DNA from: Methylobacterium platani
Lineage (GTDB): Bacteria > Pseudomonadota > Alphaproteobacteria > Rhizobiales > Beijerinckiaceae
Reading direction: 5' to 3'
DNA length: 44,414 nt
Assembly (NCBI RefSeq): GCF_001653715.1
Contig: NZ_LWHQ01000070.1
Coordinates: 1-44,414 of the forward strand
Shown here: in pieces, positions 1 through 8,530 of the stretch
How positions within the stretch are numbered: the first letter of the stretch is position 1
Layout: the number at the start of each line of letters is the position of its first letter
Made by a program: the position numbers and the translations under genes
Notes under the pieces: model-generated
Databases searched by the model: none
Told to the model about the DNA's origin: nothing
What the model saw: only the letters and a program-made list of their open reading frames with translations

Positions 1-103
1 GCTCTCATGATCCGTGTCCGGATCACACAACCACACACGATGACGACACGACGGGCGGCCACAGCGGCCGCCGGTCACCATGCTTGCCCGAACGCGACGT
101 GCT
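1..103 (+). other. rRNA operon spacer ahead of 5S rRNA
   Basis: No gene is visible here. The stretch precedes the 5S rRNA and is probably the 23S-5S spacer of an rRNA operon whose upstream part lies outside the window. It contains a short GC-rich inverted repeat at about 54-72 (GGCGGCC, 5-nt centre, GGCCGCC) that may be a processing stem. The operon assignment is inferred from the 5S and tRNA-fMet that follow. Confidence 0.5.
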
Positions 104-105
104 TG

Positions 106-230
106 GCCGGTCTGGTGGTCTGAGCGGGGTGATCAGAACCCGATCCCATCTCGAACTCGGCCGTTAACCGCCCCAGCGCCTATGGTACTGTGTCTCAAGA
201 CACGGGAGAGTCGGTCACCGCCAGACCTGC
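106..230 (+). rRNA. rrf: 5S ribosomal RNA
   Basis: The sequence carries the alphaproteobacterial 5S hallmarks in order: GGTCTGGTGG near the 5' end, CGATCCCATCTCGAACTCGG in the middle, then GCGCCTATGGTACTGTGTCT and GGGAGAGT. The 3' segment CCGCCAGACC pairs with the 5' segment GGTCTGGTGG to form helix I, and the pairing continues outward (GCTTGG with CCAAGC) into flanking precursor sequence. Exact ends are uncertain by a few bases because the precursor stem extends past the mature molecule. It is followed 40 bp later by tRNA-fMet, the usual order at the end of an rRNA operon in this group. Confidence 0.9.
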
Positions 231-270
231 CAAGCACGTCACACCTTCCCTCATCGCGAACACACCCTGG

Positions 271-347
<77 letters not shown>

Positions 348-353
348 AGACAA

Positions 354-391
354 CGAAGAAGCCCGCTGGCGAAAACCCGCGGGCTTCTTCG
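354..391 (+). terminator. Rho-independent terminator of the rRNA/tRNA-fMet operon
   Basis: A perfect 13-bp stem (354-366, CGAAGAAGCCCGC, with 379-391) closes a 12-nt loop just 6 nt after the tRNA. The descending arm contains the pyrimidine-rich CTTCTTC. Position and strength fit a terminator for the rRNA operon. A classical U-tract beyond the stem is lacking. Confidence 0.75.
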
Positions 392-993
392 CGTTGGCGC
401 AGATCATGCGCGCGCAAGCCGAACTCGGGATCCCCGCTTGGGTGGAGCCGGAAGGGGAGGGGGGATGCGCCATATCCCGCCTGCGACCTCCGACGATCTC
501 GCCGTCGAGCAGCGTGAGCCCGCGCGTTCGGGACGGGAGGCGCAGCCGGGGGCGAGCGCATCGTCGTTCTCGTCCAGGGCGATCCGCAGACCGCCGGCTC
601 GCCGGGCTTGGTCTTTGCCGCGCGTCGTTCCGGCGGGGTGTGGCGTCGAGGTGCCGAGGTCTCGCGGAGCCGGCAGCGACAAGCGTCATGGCCTGCGATC
701 TCTCTCGGCATCCCGGCCCGGCCCGGTCGATAGCGACGGTCGCGGCAACGACATCCGCATGATGGTCGACGACGTCGCGCCGCCGTGCCGGCGAGGGCGG
801 GCGCCCGGAGACACCCGCCGGGTCGTCGTTCGACTTCGGCGCTTCCCACTCCACCGCGTGCCGGACTTGCGGAAGTCGGACCGCGAGCCTTCATCGCGGC
901 GACGTTGCGGGTGAATGCGTCCGACGTGACGATCCGGACGGTCGCCCGGGCGAACCATCGAGTGCCGCTCACAGCGGCCCGGCCCGCGGCTCG
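392..993. other. 600-bp stretch without a recognisable gene
   Basis: Several open frames run through this GC-rich stretch on both strands, but none has a ribosome binding site, a recognisable domain or plausible composition (all are very rich in Arg, Pro and Ala). One minus-strand frame crosses the tRNA-fMet and ends in the familiar false translation of an antisense tRNA. A small stem-loop (GCCGCT, CAC, AGCGGC) at 964-978 lies just beyond the efflux pump stop codon and could help end that transcript. It may be decayed sequence between two operons. Confidence 0.5.
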
Positions 994-3900
994 TCACGCT
1001 CCGGCGTGGGCGGGCCCCTCGCCCTTCTTCTGCGGCCGGATCCGGTACCAGCCGACATAGAGCGCCGGCAGGAAGAACAGAGTCAGGAAAGTCGCCGCGA
1101 TGATGCCGCCGATCATCGCGTAGGCCATCGGGCCCCAGAAGACCTCGCGGGCGATCGGGATCATGCCGAGGCTGGCGGCCGCCGCCGTGAGCAGGATCGG
1201 GCGCATGCGGTGGCAGGTCGCCTCCACCACCGCGTCCCAGGGATTCATGCCCTCGGCCTCGAACTCGTCGATCTGGGTGACGAGGATCACGGCGTTGCGG
1301 ATGATGATGCCGATCAGCGCCAGCACGCCGAGGATCGCGACGAAGCCCATCGGTGCGCCCGAGGGCAGCAGGGCCGCGACGACGCCGATCAGGCCGAGCG
1401 GCGCCACGCTCGCGACGAGAAACAGCTTCTGGAGGCTCTGGAGCTGCACCATCAGGAAGAACGCCATCACGAGCAGCATCACCGGCACCACCGCGGCGAT
1501 CGGGCCCTGGCCCTTGGCGCTCTCCTCCACCGCGCCGCCGGTCGCGAGGTCGTAGCCGTCGGGAAGCTCGGCCCGGAACCGCGCCATGGCGGGCTCGAGC
1601 GCCGCCACCACGGTCGGCGGCTGGGTCGCGTCGGTGATCGCGGCCCGCACCGTGATGGTCGGCATCCGGTCCCGGCGCCAGACGATCGGCTGTTCGAGGT
1701 CGGAGTGGATCTTCGCGAAGGCCAGGAGCGGCACGGTCGCGCCGCCGGCGGTCGGCACCTGCAGGCTCTGGAGGGTGTCGACGGAGCGGCGCTCCGGCCC
1801 CTGCGCCCGGCCGACCACGTCGACGAGGTAGATCGCGTCGCGGACCTGGGTGATCGTGGTGCCGCCGACGATGCCGTTGAGGATGCCGGCGATGTCCTGC
1901 GAGGTCACGCCGAGCTGGCGCGCCTTGTCCTGCAGGATCTCGACCCGCAGCACCTTGCCGGGCTCGTTCCAGTCGAAGGTCGGCAGGCCGACATGGGGAT
2001 TCTGCGCCACCACGTTGGCGAGCCTGAGGGCCTGGGTGCGGACCACCTGCAGGTCGGGCCCGCTGATCCGGTACTGGATCGGCCGGCCGACCGGGGGGCC
2101 GAGGTCGAGGGGATGCACGAACACGTCGGTGCCGACGAAGTCGCGTCGCGCCAGCGCGGTGAGCCGCGCCATGGTGCGGTCGCGGGCTTCCAGCGACACG
2201 GTCTCGATCACGATCTGACCGTAGAAGGCGTTCTGCAATTGCTGGTCGAGGGGCAGGTAGAAGCGGATCGCACCCTGGCCGACATAGGAGCTCCAGCGCT
2301 TGATCTCGGGGTCACCGGTCAGCGCCGCCTCGAACCGGTCCATCTGGGCCTTGGTCTCGGCAATGCTGGCATTCTGCGGCAGGGTCAGGTCGACCAGCAC
2401 CTCGGGCCGGTCGGAGGAGGGGAAGAACTGCTGCTGCACGTGGCCCATGCCGACCACCGCGAGCCCCAGCATGCCGACGCACACGGCCACCGTGATCCAG
2501 CGGAAGCGCATCGCCGGCAGCAGCAGCGCCCGGAAGGCGGAGAGCAGGCGGCTGGGCTTGTCGTGGTGACCCTTCATGGTCTTCGGCAGGATCTTCACGC
2601 CGATCAGCGGCGCGAACAGCACCGCCACCACCCAGGAGACGAGCAGCGCGGCCGCGATCACCACGAAGAGCGAGTAGGTGTACTCGCCGGCGGCCGAGCC
2701 GTTGAAGCCGATCGGCAGGAAGCCCGCCACGGTGACGAGGGTGCCGGTGAGCATCGGGAAGGCGGTCGAGGTATAGGCGAAGGTCGCGGCCTTGTGCAGG
2801 CTGTCGCCGGCTTCCAGCCGCGCCACCATCATCTCGACGGTGATCATCGCGTCGTCGACGAGGAGGCCGAGCGCGATGATGAGGGCGCCGAGCGAGATGC
2901 GCTGCAGCGTGACCCCCATCACCTCCATGACGACGAAGACGATGGCGAGCACCAGCGGGATCGAGAACGAGACCACGAGGCCCGCCCGCATCCCGAGGCT
3001 GAGGAACGAGACCACGAGCACGATCACCACCGCCTCGACGAGGGCCTTGGTGAATCCGCCGACCGCCTCCTCGACGATGCGCGGCTGGTCCGAGACGAGG
3101 TGGATGCCGACGCCGACGGGAAGCTCCGCCTCGACCTGGCGCATCCGGGTCTTCAGCGCTTCGCCGAAATCGAGCAGGTTGCCGCTCTGCTGCATGGCGA
3201 TGGCGAGCCCGATCGCCGGCCGGCCGTTGTAGCGGAACAGCGGCTCGGGCGGGTCGGCGTAGCCGCGCTCGATCTCGGCGACGTCGGAGAGGCGGAAGAA
3301 GCGGTCGTTGACCCGCAGGTTGATGGCCTTCAGGCTGTTCTCGTCGGTGAACTGGCCGCCGACCCGGACCGAGACCCGCTCCGGCCCGGCCTGGATCACG
3401 CCCGACGGCGCCACCGCGTTCTGCGCCTGCAGGGTCTTGATCACCGACTGGATGTCGACGCCGAGCCCGGCGAGCTTGCGGGTCGAGAAGTCGAGATAGA
3501 TCATCTCGTCCTGGGCGCCGATGATCTGGGTCTTGCCGATGCTCGGCACCTTGATGATCCGGGTGCGCACCGTCTCGACGTAGTCGCGCAGCTGGCGCAT
3601 CGACAGGCCGTCGGCGGTGAAGGCGTAGACGTTGCCGTAGACGTCGCCGAACTCGTCGTTGAAGAACGGGCCCTGCATGCCCTGCGGGAAGGTGCCCTTG
3701 ATGTCGCCGAGCCGCTTGCGGACCTGGTAGAACAGCCACGGGATGGTCTGCGGCGGGGTCGTGTCGCGCAGGTTGACGAACACCGTCGCCTGGCCGGGCG
3801 TGGTGTAGCTCTTGGTGTAGTCCACCGCGCTGATCTGCTGCAGCTCCTTCTCGATCCGGTCGGTGACCTGATCGAGGGTGTCCGCGATGGTGGCGCCGGG

Positions 3901-4062
3901 CCAGCTCGCCTGCACCACCATGGTCTTGATCGCGAAGGCCGGATCTTCCTCGCGGCCGAGCTTGCGGTACGACATCGCGCCGGCGACGATCGCCACGGCC
4001 ATCAGGAACCAGACGAAGGAGCGGTGCGACAGCGCCCATTCGGAGAGGTTGAACGACTTCAT
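994..4062 (-). CDS. RND family efflux pump, inner-membrane permease
   Basis: The 1022-residue product has the full length of a hydrophobe/amphiphile-type RND pump, which exports drugs, biocides or lipophilic compounds across the envelope using the proton gradient. It opens with the typical short cytoplasmic segment (NLSEWALSHRSFVWFL) and the first transmembrane helix. The proton-relay pair in TM4 is present as GLLVDDAMI, Asp403 and Asp404. Two large periplasmic loops follow TM1 and TM7, and the C-terminal helices include a GFVAILGVLALIGIIIRNAV region. It is the last gene of a minus-strand set with two adaptor proteins (4136-5224 and 5254-6423), an arrangement known from Pseudomonas TriABC, where both adaptors are needed. 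No outer-membrane channel gene lies nearby, so a shared TolC-type protein is inferred. Substrate unknown. Confidence 0.95.
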   Translation of the reverse strand: MKSFNLSEWALSHRSFVWFLMAVAIVAGAMSYRKLGREEDPAFAIKTMVVQASWPGATIADTLDQVTDRIEKELQQISAVDYTKSYTTPGQATVFVNLRDTTPPQTIPWLFYQVRKRLGDIKGTFPQGMQGPFFNDEFGDVYGNVYAFTADGLSMRQLRDYVETVRTRIIKVPSIGKTQIIGAQDEMIYLDFSTRKLAGLGVDIQSVIKTLQAQNAVAPSGVIQAGPERVSVRVGGQFTDENSLKAINLRVNDRFFRLSDVAEIERGYADPPEPLFRYNGRPAIGLAIAMQQSGNLLDFGEALKTRMRQVEAELPVGVGIHLVSDQPRIVEEAVGGFTKALVEAVVIVLVVSFLSLGMRAGLVVSFSIPLVLAIVFVVMEVMGVTLQRISLGALIIALGLLVDDAMITVEMMVARLEAGDSLHKAATFAYTSTAFPMLTGTLVTVAGFLPIGFNGSAAGEYTYSLFVVIAAALLVSWVVAVLFAPLIGVKILPKTMKGHHDKPSRLLSAFRALLLPAMRFRWITVAVCVGMLGLAVVGMGHVQQQFFPSSDRPEVLVDLTLPQNASIAETKAQMDRFEAALTGDPEIKRWSSYVGQGAIRFYLPLDQQLQNAFYGQIVIETVSLEARDRTMARLTALARRDFVGTDVFVHPLDLGPPVGRPIQYRISGPDLQVVRTQALRLANVVAQNPHVGLPTFDWNEPGKVLRVEILQDKARQLGVTSQDIAGILNGIVGGTTITQVRDAIYLVDVVGRAQGPERRSVDTLQSLQVPTAGGATVPLLAFAKIHSDLEQPIVWRRDRMPTITVRAAITDATQPPTVVAALEPAMARFRAELPDGYDLATGGAVEESAKGQGPIAAVVPVMLLVMAFFLMVQLQSLQKLFLVASVAPLGLIGVVAALLPSGAPMGFVAILGVLALIGIIIRNAVILVTQIDEFEAEGMNPWDAVVEATCHRMRPILLTAAAASLGMIPIAREVFWGPMAYAMIGGIIAATFLTLFFLPALYVGWYRIRPQKKGEGPAHAGA

Positions 4063-4135
4063 CGGGCGCGGCCTCGCGCTGAACGGGGTCGGGACGCGGG
4101 CCGTCGGGCCGCGCGCGGGAAATTCGGGCGAGAGG

Positions 4136-5224
4136 TCAGAGCCCGGACGCGGCGAGGCGCACCGCCTGGCCGTCGGCGAGGCTGTGGACGCCCGCCACCA
4201 CCACGGTCTCGCCCGCGCTCACGCCGTCGCTCAGGGTGACGGTCGCGCCGTCGCGCTCCGCCGGACCGCCGCCCGCGACGAGCGTCACGTCGCGGCGCGC
4301 GACCGACCTGCCGTCCGGTGCGACGACCCAGACGCTGGTGCGGTTCTCCGCCCGCAGCAGGGCGGTGGCCGGCAGGGTGATGCGCGGCGAGGTCGGGCGT
4401 TCCAGCGCCACCGTGACCGTGGTGCCGAGGCGGAAGGCCTCCGGCGGGTCGACGAGGGTCATGCGCACCCGTCGCGTGCGCGTCGCCGGATCGGCGAGGG
4501 GACCGATCTCGCGCACCCGGCCCCCGGCGGTGATGGTGGGGGCGGCCTGCAGCGTCACCGTGAAGGCGGTGCCGGCCTCGATGCCGGCCATCAGCCCGTC
4601 CGGGATGTCGACCACCGCCTCGCGGATGTCGGGGCGGGCGAGCGTCACCACCGCCTGGCCGGCGCTCACCACCTGGCCGATCTCGGCGTTCCAGGCCGTC
4701 ACCACTCCGTCGACGTCGGCCTTCAGGGTGGCGTAGCCGAGCTCGTCGGTCGCCTTCTGCAGCGCCGCCTTGCCCTGCGCGAGGCGCGCCGCCGCGGTAT
4801 CGCGGCTCGCCACCGCGCCGTCGAGGGCGGCCTGCGTGACGTTGCCGCCCTCGAACAGGGTGCGCTGGCGCGCCTCGACGGCGCTGGCATTGGCGAGCTG
4901 CGCCTCGGCATCGGTGACGTCGGCCCGCGCCCGGGTCACGGCGAATTGCAGCACGGTCGGATCGAGGGCGGCGAGCCGCGCCCCCTTGGGCACGAGGTCG
5001 CCGACATAGACGTCGCGGGCGACCATCCGGCCCGGCACCCGGAAGCCTCCTTGCGTCTGGTAGCGCGGCTCCACCGTGCCGGCGAAGGGCCCGAAGGTCT
5101 CCGCGGTGCGGACCTCGACCCGGGTGGTGAGCACCGGGCGCACGGGGGGCGGCGCCTCGGTCTTCTCCGCCTGGCAGCCGGCGACGGCGACGAGGGCCAG
5201 GAGGGCGATCGCGGGCTTCGTCAT
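4136..5224 (-). CDS. RND efflux periplasmic adaptor (lipoprotein), second of two
   Basis: The 362-residue product begins MTKPAIALLALVAVAGC, a lipoprotein signal with a lipobox ending in Cys17, so it should be anchored to the inner membrane facing the periplasm. The body shows the membrane-fusion-protein plan: a lipoyl-like segment (GFRVPGRMVARDVYVGDLVPKG), an alpha-helical hairpin rich in Ala, Arg and Gln (about residues 85-150), the second lipoyl half (ATLKADVDGVVTAWNAEIGQ), then beta-barrel domains. It would bridge the pump encoded 73 bp downstream to an outer-membrane channel. The start is chosen at the lipoprotein Met; the open frame continues upstream but has no signal there. It lies 29 bp after the first adaptor, and the two are clearly different in sequence rather than a recent duplication. 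Confidence 0.92.
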   Translation of the reverse strand: MTKPAIALLALVAVAGCQAEKTEAPPPVRPVLTTRVEVRTAETFGPFAGTVEPRYQTQGGFRVPGRMVARDVYVGDLVPKGARLAALDPTVLQFAVTRARADVTDAEAQLANASAVEARQRTLFEGGNVTQAALDGAVASRDTAAARLAQGKAALQKATDELGYATLKADVDGVVTAWNAEIGQVVSAGQAVVTLARPDIREAVVDIPDGLMAGIEAGTAFTVTLQAAPTITAGGRVREIGPLADPATRTRRVRMTLVDPPEAFRLGTTVTVALERPTSPRITLPATALLRAENRTSVWVVAPDGRSVARRDVTLVAGGGPAERDGATVTLSDGVSAGETVVVAGVHSLADGQAVRLAASGL

Positions 5225-5253
5225 TCGCGCGGGTGTCGCGCGCTGCGCGGGGC

Positions 5254-6423
5254 TCACTTGCCGTCCTCCCCCACCACAGCGACCGTCTGGCCGGGGCGCA
5301 GTAGCTGGATGCCGGCGGTGACCACCCGCTCGCCCGGCGCGATGCCGTCCGACAGGACGATGGCCGAGCCGGCATAGCGGTCGATCGCGACGGTCTTCGG
5401 CGCGACGGTGCCGCTCGCCGGATCGAGCACCCAGACCGCGGGCCGGTCCTGCCAGCGGAACAGCGCGCTCCAGGGCAGGCTCACGGCCTGCCGGGCGCGG
5501 AAGCGGCCGAGGCCCGCCACCGCGGCGCCGAGCGACATCTCGGGCGGGGCCTTCGCGAGGCCGATCTTCACCCGCACGCCGCCCGAGGCGGGATCGACCG
5601 CCGGCGAGATCTCGCGCACCGTGCCGGTGGTGCGCACCTTCGGGTCGGAGAGCAGGATGATGTCGATCGTCTTGCCTTCCGGCGGCTCGGCGAGCAGCGT
5701 CTCGGAGACGATGAACACCGCGTCGCGCGGCCCGTCCTGGGCCAGGGTGAACACGGTCTGGCCGGACTGCACCACCTGGCCGGCTTCCGCGTTGCGCGCC
5801 GTGATGATGCCGGCGACCCCGGTCTTCAGCTCGGTATAGGAGAACTGCTCGCGGGCATTGCCCAAGGCCGCCTTGGCGGAGTCCACCGAGGCCTGGGTGG
5901 TGCGCAGGGTCTGCTCGGCCTGGTCGTAGGCGGTGCGGGTGGTGTAGCCGCTGCGCATCAGCGATTGCTGGCGCTCGAAGCTGACCCTGGCCTGGGTCAG
6001 GAGAGCCTCGGCGGAGGCCAGCGCCGCCTGCGCGGTGTCGACGTTGACCTGCTGCTCCTGCGGCTCGAGCCGGGCCAGCACCTGATCGGCGCCGACGTGC
6101 TCGCCGATCTCGACCAGCCGCTCCTGGATCTTGCCGCTGACACGGAACGCGATGTTGCTCAGGAACTTGGCCTGGATGTCGCCGGTCAGAACGACCTGCG
6201 CCGAGACCGGGGCGAGCGCGGCGGTGACGACCCGGACCTCGGCCAGGGCGGGGTCGCGGGTCGCCGCAGGGGTCGTCGCAAGGGTCGTCGCAAGGGTCGT
6301 CGCGCTCCCGGCCTCCTTGGCATCGTGCCGCGCCGGGGCGGGCGCCTCGGCGCCGGCCGGGCTCGCGGCCGCCAGGACGAGGGCGATCAGGGCGGCGCCC
6401 CGCGGGATCGGGCTGGGTCTCAT
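5254..6423 (-). CDS. RND efflux periplasmic adaptor, first of two
   Basis: The 389-residue product begins MRPSPIPRGAALIALVL and has a Sec signal ending near AGAEA, so it is periplasmic. Adaptor features follow: a lipoyl half near residue 105 (FRVSGKIQERLVEIGEHV), a coiled-coil hairpin rich in Gln, Ala and Ser, a second lipoyl half (ELKTGVAGIITARNAEAGQ), and C-terminal barrel segments ending in LLRPGQTVAVVGEDGK. It is the first adaptor gene of the pump operon, and a second, unlike adaptor follows. Just after the signal peptide lies a low-complexity stretch (ATTLATTLATTPAA) encoded by 12-bp direct repeats. The start gives a proper signal peptide; an upstream extension would disrupt it. Three strong stem-loops precede it and may shape its leader. 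Confidence 0.92.
   Translation of the reverse strand: MRPSPIPRGAALIALVLAAASPAGAEAPAPARHDAKEAGSATTLATTLATTPAATRDPALAEVRVVTAALAPVSAQVVLTGDIQAKFLSNIAFRVSGKIQERLVEIGEHVGADQVLARLEPQEQQVNVDTAQAALASAEALLTQARVSFERQQSLMRSGYTTRTAYDQAEQTLRTTQASVDSAKAALGNAREQFSYTELKTGVAGIITARNAEAGQVVQSGQTVFTLAQDGPRDAVFIVSETLLAEPPEGKTIDIILLSDPKVRTTGTVREISPAVDPASGGVRVKIGLAKAPPEMSLGAAVAGLGRFRARQAVSLPWSALFRWQDRPAVWVLDPASGTVAPKTVAIDRYAGSAIVLSDGIAPGERVVTAGIQLLRPGQTVAVVGEDGK
6270..6303. repeat. 12-bp direct repeat (about 2.8 units) inside the adaptor gene
   Basis: The unit GGGTCGTCGCAA occurs twice in full and once in part (10 of 12 bp). On the coding (minus) strand it encodes Ala-Thr-Thr-Leu repeats just after the signal peptide, in what should be a flexible part of the mature N-terminus. 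Each unit is a multiple of three, so gain or loss would keep the frame. Confidence 0.85.
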
Positions 6424-6493
6424 GGCAATTCGCGGGTACCGGTTCGGCGGGAGACGTTGGGAAACGTAGCGAAAAAACGAGGGGAGCACATGT

Positions 6494-6608
6494 GAAGGAG
6501 CGGCCGCGAGGGGGCGGATGCGGCCGCTCCTTCCAGATGCCGGGCGTTCTTTTCCGAAGGAGAGGGCGCCCGGCATCTGTGGGGGGAGCCCCGGCGATGC
6601 GCCGGGGC
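6494..6608 (-). other. three consecutive perfect stem-loops between two efflux-locus genes
   Basis: Three perfect inverted repeats sit side by side. The first has a 14-bp stem, 6494-6507 with 6520-6533 (GAAGGAGCGGCCGC). The second has a 13-bp stem, 6534-6546 with 6567-6579 (CAGATGCCGGGCG). The third has a 9-bp stem, 6588-6596 with 6600-6608 (GCCCCGGCG). On the minus strand they start about 25 nt after the small membrane protein's stop codon and end about 70 nt before the first adaptor. They could end or reduce transcription, protect mRNA ends, or form a regulatory leader. A T-rich run (TTTTTT) follows at 6473-6478 on the minus strand. Confidence 0.8.
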
Positions 6609-6633
6609 GAAGCTGCGATCGGAAAGGGCCGGC

Positions 6634-6924
6634 TCAGAGCTGGCCCGGCTCGACCGGGCCGGCGGGCCAGGCGGGCGCTACCGGGTCGAGGCGGGTCCAG
6701 GCCAGCAGGCCGGCCCATCCGGCGAGCGCGAAGAACAGGAGCGCCAGGGTCGAGGCCTGGATCCGCCGCGGCAGCAGCGGGCGGGCGACCGCCAGCGGAG
6801 GGGCGTGCAGGTCGAGGCCGTTCGGCAGGCGGCCGAACCGGAACCGGCCCGGTTCCGTTCGTTGCGGCGGGGCAACTCGGGTTCGGCCGATCACCGTACG
6901 GGGCAGGATCACCCGGCTGGGCAT
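6634..6924 (-). CDS. small single-pass membrane protein of the efflux locus
   Basis: The 96-residue product is not assigned to a named family. It has a positively charged N-terminal half (MPSRVILPRTVIGRTRV onward, theoretical pI high) and one clear hydrophobic segment near residues 58-78 (ASTLALLFFALAGWAGLLAW), followed by a short Pro- and Ala-rich tail. A good Shine-Dalgarno (AAGGAG, 7 nt ahead of ATG) supports the start. It is the gene nearest the intergenic operator shared with the TetR regulator and points the same way as the adaptors and pump, so it is probably controlled with them, although three stem-loops separate it from the first adaptor. A role as a small accessory membrane protein is inference only. 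Confidence 0.65.
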   Translation of the reverse strand: MPSRVILPRTVIGRTRVAPPQRTEPGRFRFGRLPNGLDLHAPPLAVARPLLPRRIQASTLALLFFALAGWAGLLAWTRLDPVAPAWPAGPVEPGQL

Positions 6925-6934
6925 GGCGCGCTCC

Positions 6935-6980
6935 TTGAAGGCGACGCCCGCTTCGTACTAATAACTGACCAGGCAGTCAA
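6935..6980. promoter_or_regulatory. divergent promoters with TetR-type operator
   Basis: Between the small membrane protein and the TetR gene lies the inverted repeat TGACCAGGCAGTCA (6966-6979, TGAC-N6-GTCA), a usual type of site for TetR-family repressors. On the minus strand a TTGACT -35 (6975-6980) overlaps it, with a TACGAA -10 at 6952-6957, 17 bp apart. On the plus strand TTGAAG (6935-6940) and TAATAA (6959-6964) are 18 bp apart, ending next to the repeat. Binding here would block both transcripts. Motif matches are by eye; the regulator-operator link is inferred from position. Confidence 0.55.
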
Positions 6981-6991
6981 TAAGGAACGAC

Positions 6992-7627
6992 ATGGCTAGT
7001 GCGGGGCGGCGCCAGCGGCGCAAGGAGGAGCGGCCGGGCGAGATCGTGGAGGCGGCGTTCGAGGAATTCGCGCGCAGCGGCTTCGCGGCGACCAAGCTCG
7101 ACGACGTGGCGGCGCGGGCCGGCATCACCAAGGGCACGATCTACCTGTACTTCCCGAGCAAGGAGGACCTGTTCCTCGCCACCGTGCGGGAGATGAACCG
7201 GCCGTCGCAGGAAAACCTCGCGGCGCTCACCGCCGCGCCGCAGGGCCCGGCGATGGCGATCCTGCGCAGCCACTTCGCCTTCGTGTACGAGCAGATGGTC
7301 GAGGACCGGCGCGCCCGCGAGATCCTGCGGATGCTGATGGCCGAGGTGAGCCGCTTCCCCGACCTCGCCGAGCGCTGGCGCGTCGAGGTGATCGGCCCGG
7401 CGGTGGAGGCCCTGCGGCGGGTGGTGCGCTACGGCATCGAGCGGGGCGAGTTCCGCCCCTCGGCGGCGGAGGAGTTCCCCCACCTGCTCTTCGCCCCGGT
7501 CATGATGGCCTGTACGTGGCGGATGATGTTCGGCGACGACCACGCCCTCGACCGCGCCGCGTATCTCGCGGGGCATCTCGACCTGATGGAGCGGGGGCTG
7601 GTGCGGGGGCCGGGGGAGGGGGAATGA
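6992..7627 (+). CDS. TetR/AcrR family transcriptional regulator
   Basis: The 211-residue product has a classic N-terminal TetR helix-turn-helix: EIVEAAFEEFARSGFAATKL, then DDVAARAGITKGTIYLYFPS (about residues 18-60), followed by KEDLF. The C-terminal helical part would bind a ligand and form the dimer. The length is usual for the family. ATAAGGA lies 7 nt before the ATG. It is divergent from the efflux genes and shares with them a short intergenic region holding an inverted repeat, the standard layout for a local repressor relieved by a pump substrate. The inducer cannot be told from sequence. Confidence 0.93.
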   Translation: MASAGRRQRRKEERPGEIVEAAFEEFARSGFAATKLDDVAARAGITKGTIYLYFPSKEDLFLATVREMNRPSQENLAALTAAPQGPAMAILRSHFAFVYEQMVEDRRAREILRMLMAEVSRFPDLAERWRVEVIGPAVEALRRVVRYGIERGEFRPSAAEEFPHLLFAPVMMACTWRMMFGDDHALDRAAYLAGHLDLMERGLVRGPGEGE

Positions 7628-7815
7628 GGGCGGCTTCACGCGCCGGATCGCAGGGTCGCCCTTCGGCCCTCCGTCTCGGGCTCCGTGCCTTCCTGACGAG
7701 CCTGGCCCTGTCCCGGATCTCCCTCCGCCGACGCTTCAATCACTCGTCCGGGAAAGAGCGGGTCGTCGCGCGGTCGGGTGACGCGCGGGGGCGGAGCGAA
7801 CCGCCCCAGCCCGCC

Positions 7816-8352
7816 TCACGCGGCGACGCGGAACGCCTCCGGCGACCCCGCCACGGGCAGCACCCGCCCGGTCGCCCGCACCATGCCGGCGGCCCCGTCG
7901 AGGGCGCCTGGCACGAGGTCGAGGGCCAGGAACCGCTCCGGCGCGAACGGACCGGGCAGGCTCAGGGCGCCCACCCGCTCGCGGGTGAAGCCGAAGCGGG
8001 CGTAATAGGGCGCATCCCCGACCAGGATCACGGCGCGGTGGCCGAGGGTGGCGGCGCGGGCGAGCGCCTCGCGCATCAGCCGGTGGCCGAGGCCGAGGCC
8101 CTGCAGGGCCGGATCGACCGCGATCGGCCCGAGCATCAGGGCGGGAATGCCGCCGGCATCGACGTTCCACAGGCGCACGGTGGCGACGAGACGGTCCTGC
8201 ATCTCGACCGCCAGGGCGAGCCTCTCCGCCGGCAGGCGGCCCTCGCGCAGGCGCTCGCAGGTCTTGGTGAAGCGGGCCTCGCCGAAGCACGCATCGAGCA
8301 GGTGCTCGCGGGCGGCGCCGTCGGCGGCGCGCTCGTCGCGGATCTGGATCAC
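7816..8352 (-). CDS. GNAT family N-acetyltransferase (YhbS-like)
   Basis: The 178-residue product carries the acetyl-CoA binding signature GLGLGHRLMREAL preceded by LGPIAVDPALQG, then the GDAPYYARFGF segment typical of the YhbS/COG3153 group of predicted acetyltransferases. The substrate is unknown. The start is the GTG at 8352 (VIQIRDERAADGAAREHLLD), with GGGAGG about 8 nt upstream; the open frame continues upstream but is low-complexity there. It lies alone between the TetR gene (tail to tail) and ornithine decarboxylase. Confidence 0.85.
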   Translation of the reverse strand: MIQIRDERAADGAAREHLLDACFGEARFTKTCERLREGRLPAERLALAVEMQDRLVATVRLWNVDAGGIPALMLGPIAVDPALQGLGLGHRLMREALARAATLGHRAVILVGDAPYYARFGFTRERVGALSLPGPFAPERFLALDLVPGALDGAAGMVRATGRVLPVAGSPEAFRVAA

Positions 8353-8502
8353 GGCCGTACCCTCCCGAGACTGACAAGACGGGCAAAGGACAGCCCTCGC
8401 ACCTGCCGCGCGCGGCAGGCCGTCCGGGACTTCGAAGGATGAGGATGGAGGCGCGGACGCGCCGGGGCCCCGATAACGGCGAACCCGGCGCATCGTTCCG
8501 GC

Positions 8503-8528
8503 GGTCTGCGCCCGGAAAGGCGCAGACC
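8503..8528 (-). terminator. hairpin directly after ornithine decarboxylase
   Basis: A perfect 10-bp stem (GGTCTGCGCC, 8503-8512, with 8519-8528) and 6-nt loop begins 2 nt after the decarboxylase stop codon on the minus strand. No U-tract follows, so it may stabilise or process the mRNA end rather than act as a full intrinsic terminator. Confidence 0.6.
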
Positions 8529-8530
8529 GA

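Noticed and set aside
404..854. Short LLDGEIVGG match suggesting a remnant of an ATP-dependent DNA ligase
   Set aside because: Only seven to nine residues fit, the flanks do not, and frames would have to shift; too weak to call a pseudogene.
1006..4239. A 1077-residue plus-strand frame opposite the RND pump
   Set aside because: It mirrors the pump gene on the opposite strand and is rich in Arg, His, Asp and Glu as expected from antisense GC-rich codons.
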